Source: Phenylobacterium montanum (GTDB lineage Bacteria; Pseudomonadota; Alphaproteobacteria; Caulobacterales; Caulobacteraceae). Taken from it: 64,000 nt of DNA. Both the position numbers and the translations under genes were made by a program. The notes below the pieces were generated by a model that had not been told where the DNA came from, did no database searches, and saw only the letters and a list, made by a program, of their open reading frames with translations. How positions within the stretch are numbered: position 1 is the first letter of the stretch; every line of letters begins with the position of its first letter. Below, in pieces: positions 63,610 through 64,000 of the stretch. The stretch is from positions 1,240,001-1,304,000 of the forward strand of contig NZ_CP073078.1 of the NCBI RefSeq assembly GCF_018135625.1. The letters run 5' to 3'.

Positions 63610-64000
63610 CTAACGAACGGCGATGCTGTCTGGGCGACGACGGTTGTCGCTGGCCTGCTTCAGCCAGTATTCGACCTCGGCGTTGACCGCGGCTTCCGAG
63701 CGCTTGCGGCGCAGGGAGGTCTGGGCGTGGTCGGCGCAATAGGATCCGACGCCATCGCGCGGTCGGCCGCAGAAGCCGAAATCGCTGGTCCCCGGATCGC
63801 CGATCGGCCAGCGGCAGGCGTGGCCGCCGAGGGAAAGAAGATTGGTGGTGGGCTTGAGTTCGAGATTGACCGGCGGCGCCACAGGCGCCGGACGCGGGGC
63901 AGGAGTGATGGTGGGGACGGTGGTGGCGCTGCGGTGCGCCTGGACCACGTTGGCGGCGGCGCGGCCAGAGCCGGCGGGGCGGCCGCCCAGCGAACGGGGC
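63610..64000 (-). CDS. gcrA: GcrA-family cell-cycle regulator, N-terminus outside window
   Basis: At least 129 codons of the C-terminal part of a GcrA-family protein; the DNA-binding N-terminus lies beyond the right edge. Marks: a basic linker SLGGRPAGSGRAA, a Pro-rich stretch PTITPAPRPAPVAPPV, then the conserved sigma-70-contacting domain SLGGHACRWPIGDPGTSDFG and FCGRPRDGVGSYCADHAQ with its cysteines and histidines. GcrA activates promoters with methylated GANTC sites by recruiting the sigma-70 polymerase. The final 40 residues are not familiar to me from Caulobacter GcrA, so this could be a second family member. Confidence 0.82.
   Translation of the reverse strand, partial: PRSLGGRPAGSGRAAANVVQAHRSATTVPTITPAPRPAPVAPPVNLELKPTTNLLSLGGHACRWPIGDPGTSDFGFCGRPRDGVGSYCADHAQTSLRRKRSEAAVNAEVEYWLKQASDNRRRPDSIAVR

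Overview
The window looks like chromosomal DNA of a GC-rich alphaproteobacterium of the Caulobacterales (Caulobacter/Phenylobacterium type). This rests on a GcrA-family gene at the right edge, a CtrA-like response regulator, two large TonB-dependent receptors, coding density on both strands, and a mix of catabolic genes (acyl-CoA ligase, acyl-CoA dehydrogenase, amidohydrolases, GH1 and GH39 glycosidases). No insertion sequence, prophage, rRNA or CRISPR array is visible. One tRNA (Val, CAC) lies near the right end.

Layout. 1-4.5 kb: acyl-CoA ligase (cut by the left edge), TonB receptor, Tat-exported GH1 glycosidase. 4.5-6.8 kb: MarR regulator divergent from a ClC-CBS channel, with a palindrome between them. 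6.8-17.7 kb (minus strand): a complete nitrate-assimilation cluster, nasT-nasS, an outer-membrane protein, a NarK-type transporter, nirB-nirD-nasA and a sirohaem-type uroporphyrinogen methyltransferase. The two intergenic leaders each carry a hairpin overlapping an intrinsic terminator, as expected for NasT (ANTAR) antitermination. 18-32 kb: amidohydrolase, katG with an OxyR-like half site, D-aminoacylase-like amidohydrolase, PepSY-like membrane protein, acyl-CoA dehydrogenase, class III aminotransferase, an emrAB-type efflux operon with its own TetR gene and operator, and two short-chain dehydrogenases.

32.2-38.8 kb (plus strand) is a four-gene isoprenoid operon: geranylgeranyl-reductase-like flavoprotein, two tandem phytoene-desaturase-like flavoproteins with an unusual shared C-terminal extension, and a trans-prenyltransferase. 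It has no phytoene/squalene synthase or terpene cyclase, so its product is not obvious. 38.8-45.2 kb holds a TIR/pseudo-cyclase/STAND-ATPase/TPR giant, divergent from a SLOG-domain protein with four predicted membrane segments, followed by a CtrA paralogue. The TIR-SLOG pair looks like a nucleotide-signalling or conflict module and is the best candidate for an undescribed system.

45.4-55.3 kb is a catabolic cluster: TonB receptor, MFS transporter, CocE-type hydrolase, trimethylamine-dehydrogenase-like flavoprotein, GbcA-like Rieske oxygenase and a BetI-like TetR regulator. The first gene and the later flavoprotein gene share a 17-bp upstream element, which suggests co-regulation and an N-methylated or quaternary-amine substrate. 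55.3-62.5 kb: TPR-sulfotransferase, a 1059-residue glycine-rich repeat protein, and a GH39 glycosidase behind a LacI-type operator. 63-64 kb: tRNA-Val, a small conserved-looking protein and the GcrA-family gene (cut by the right edge).
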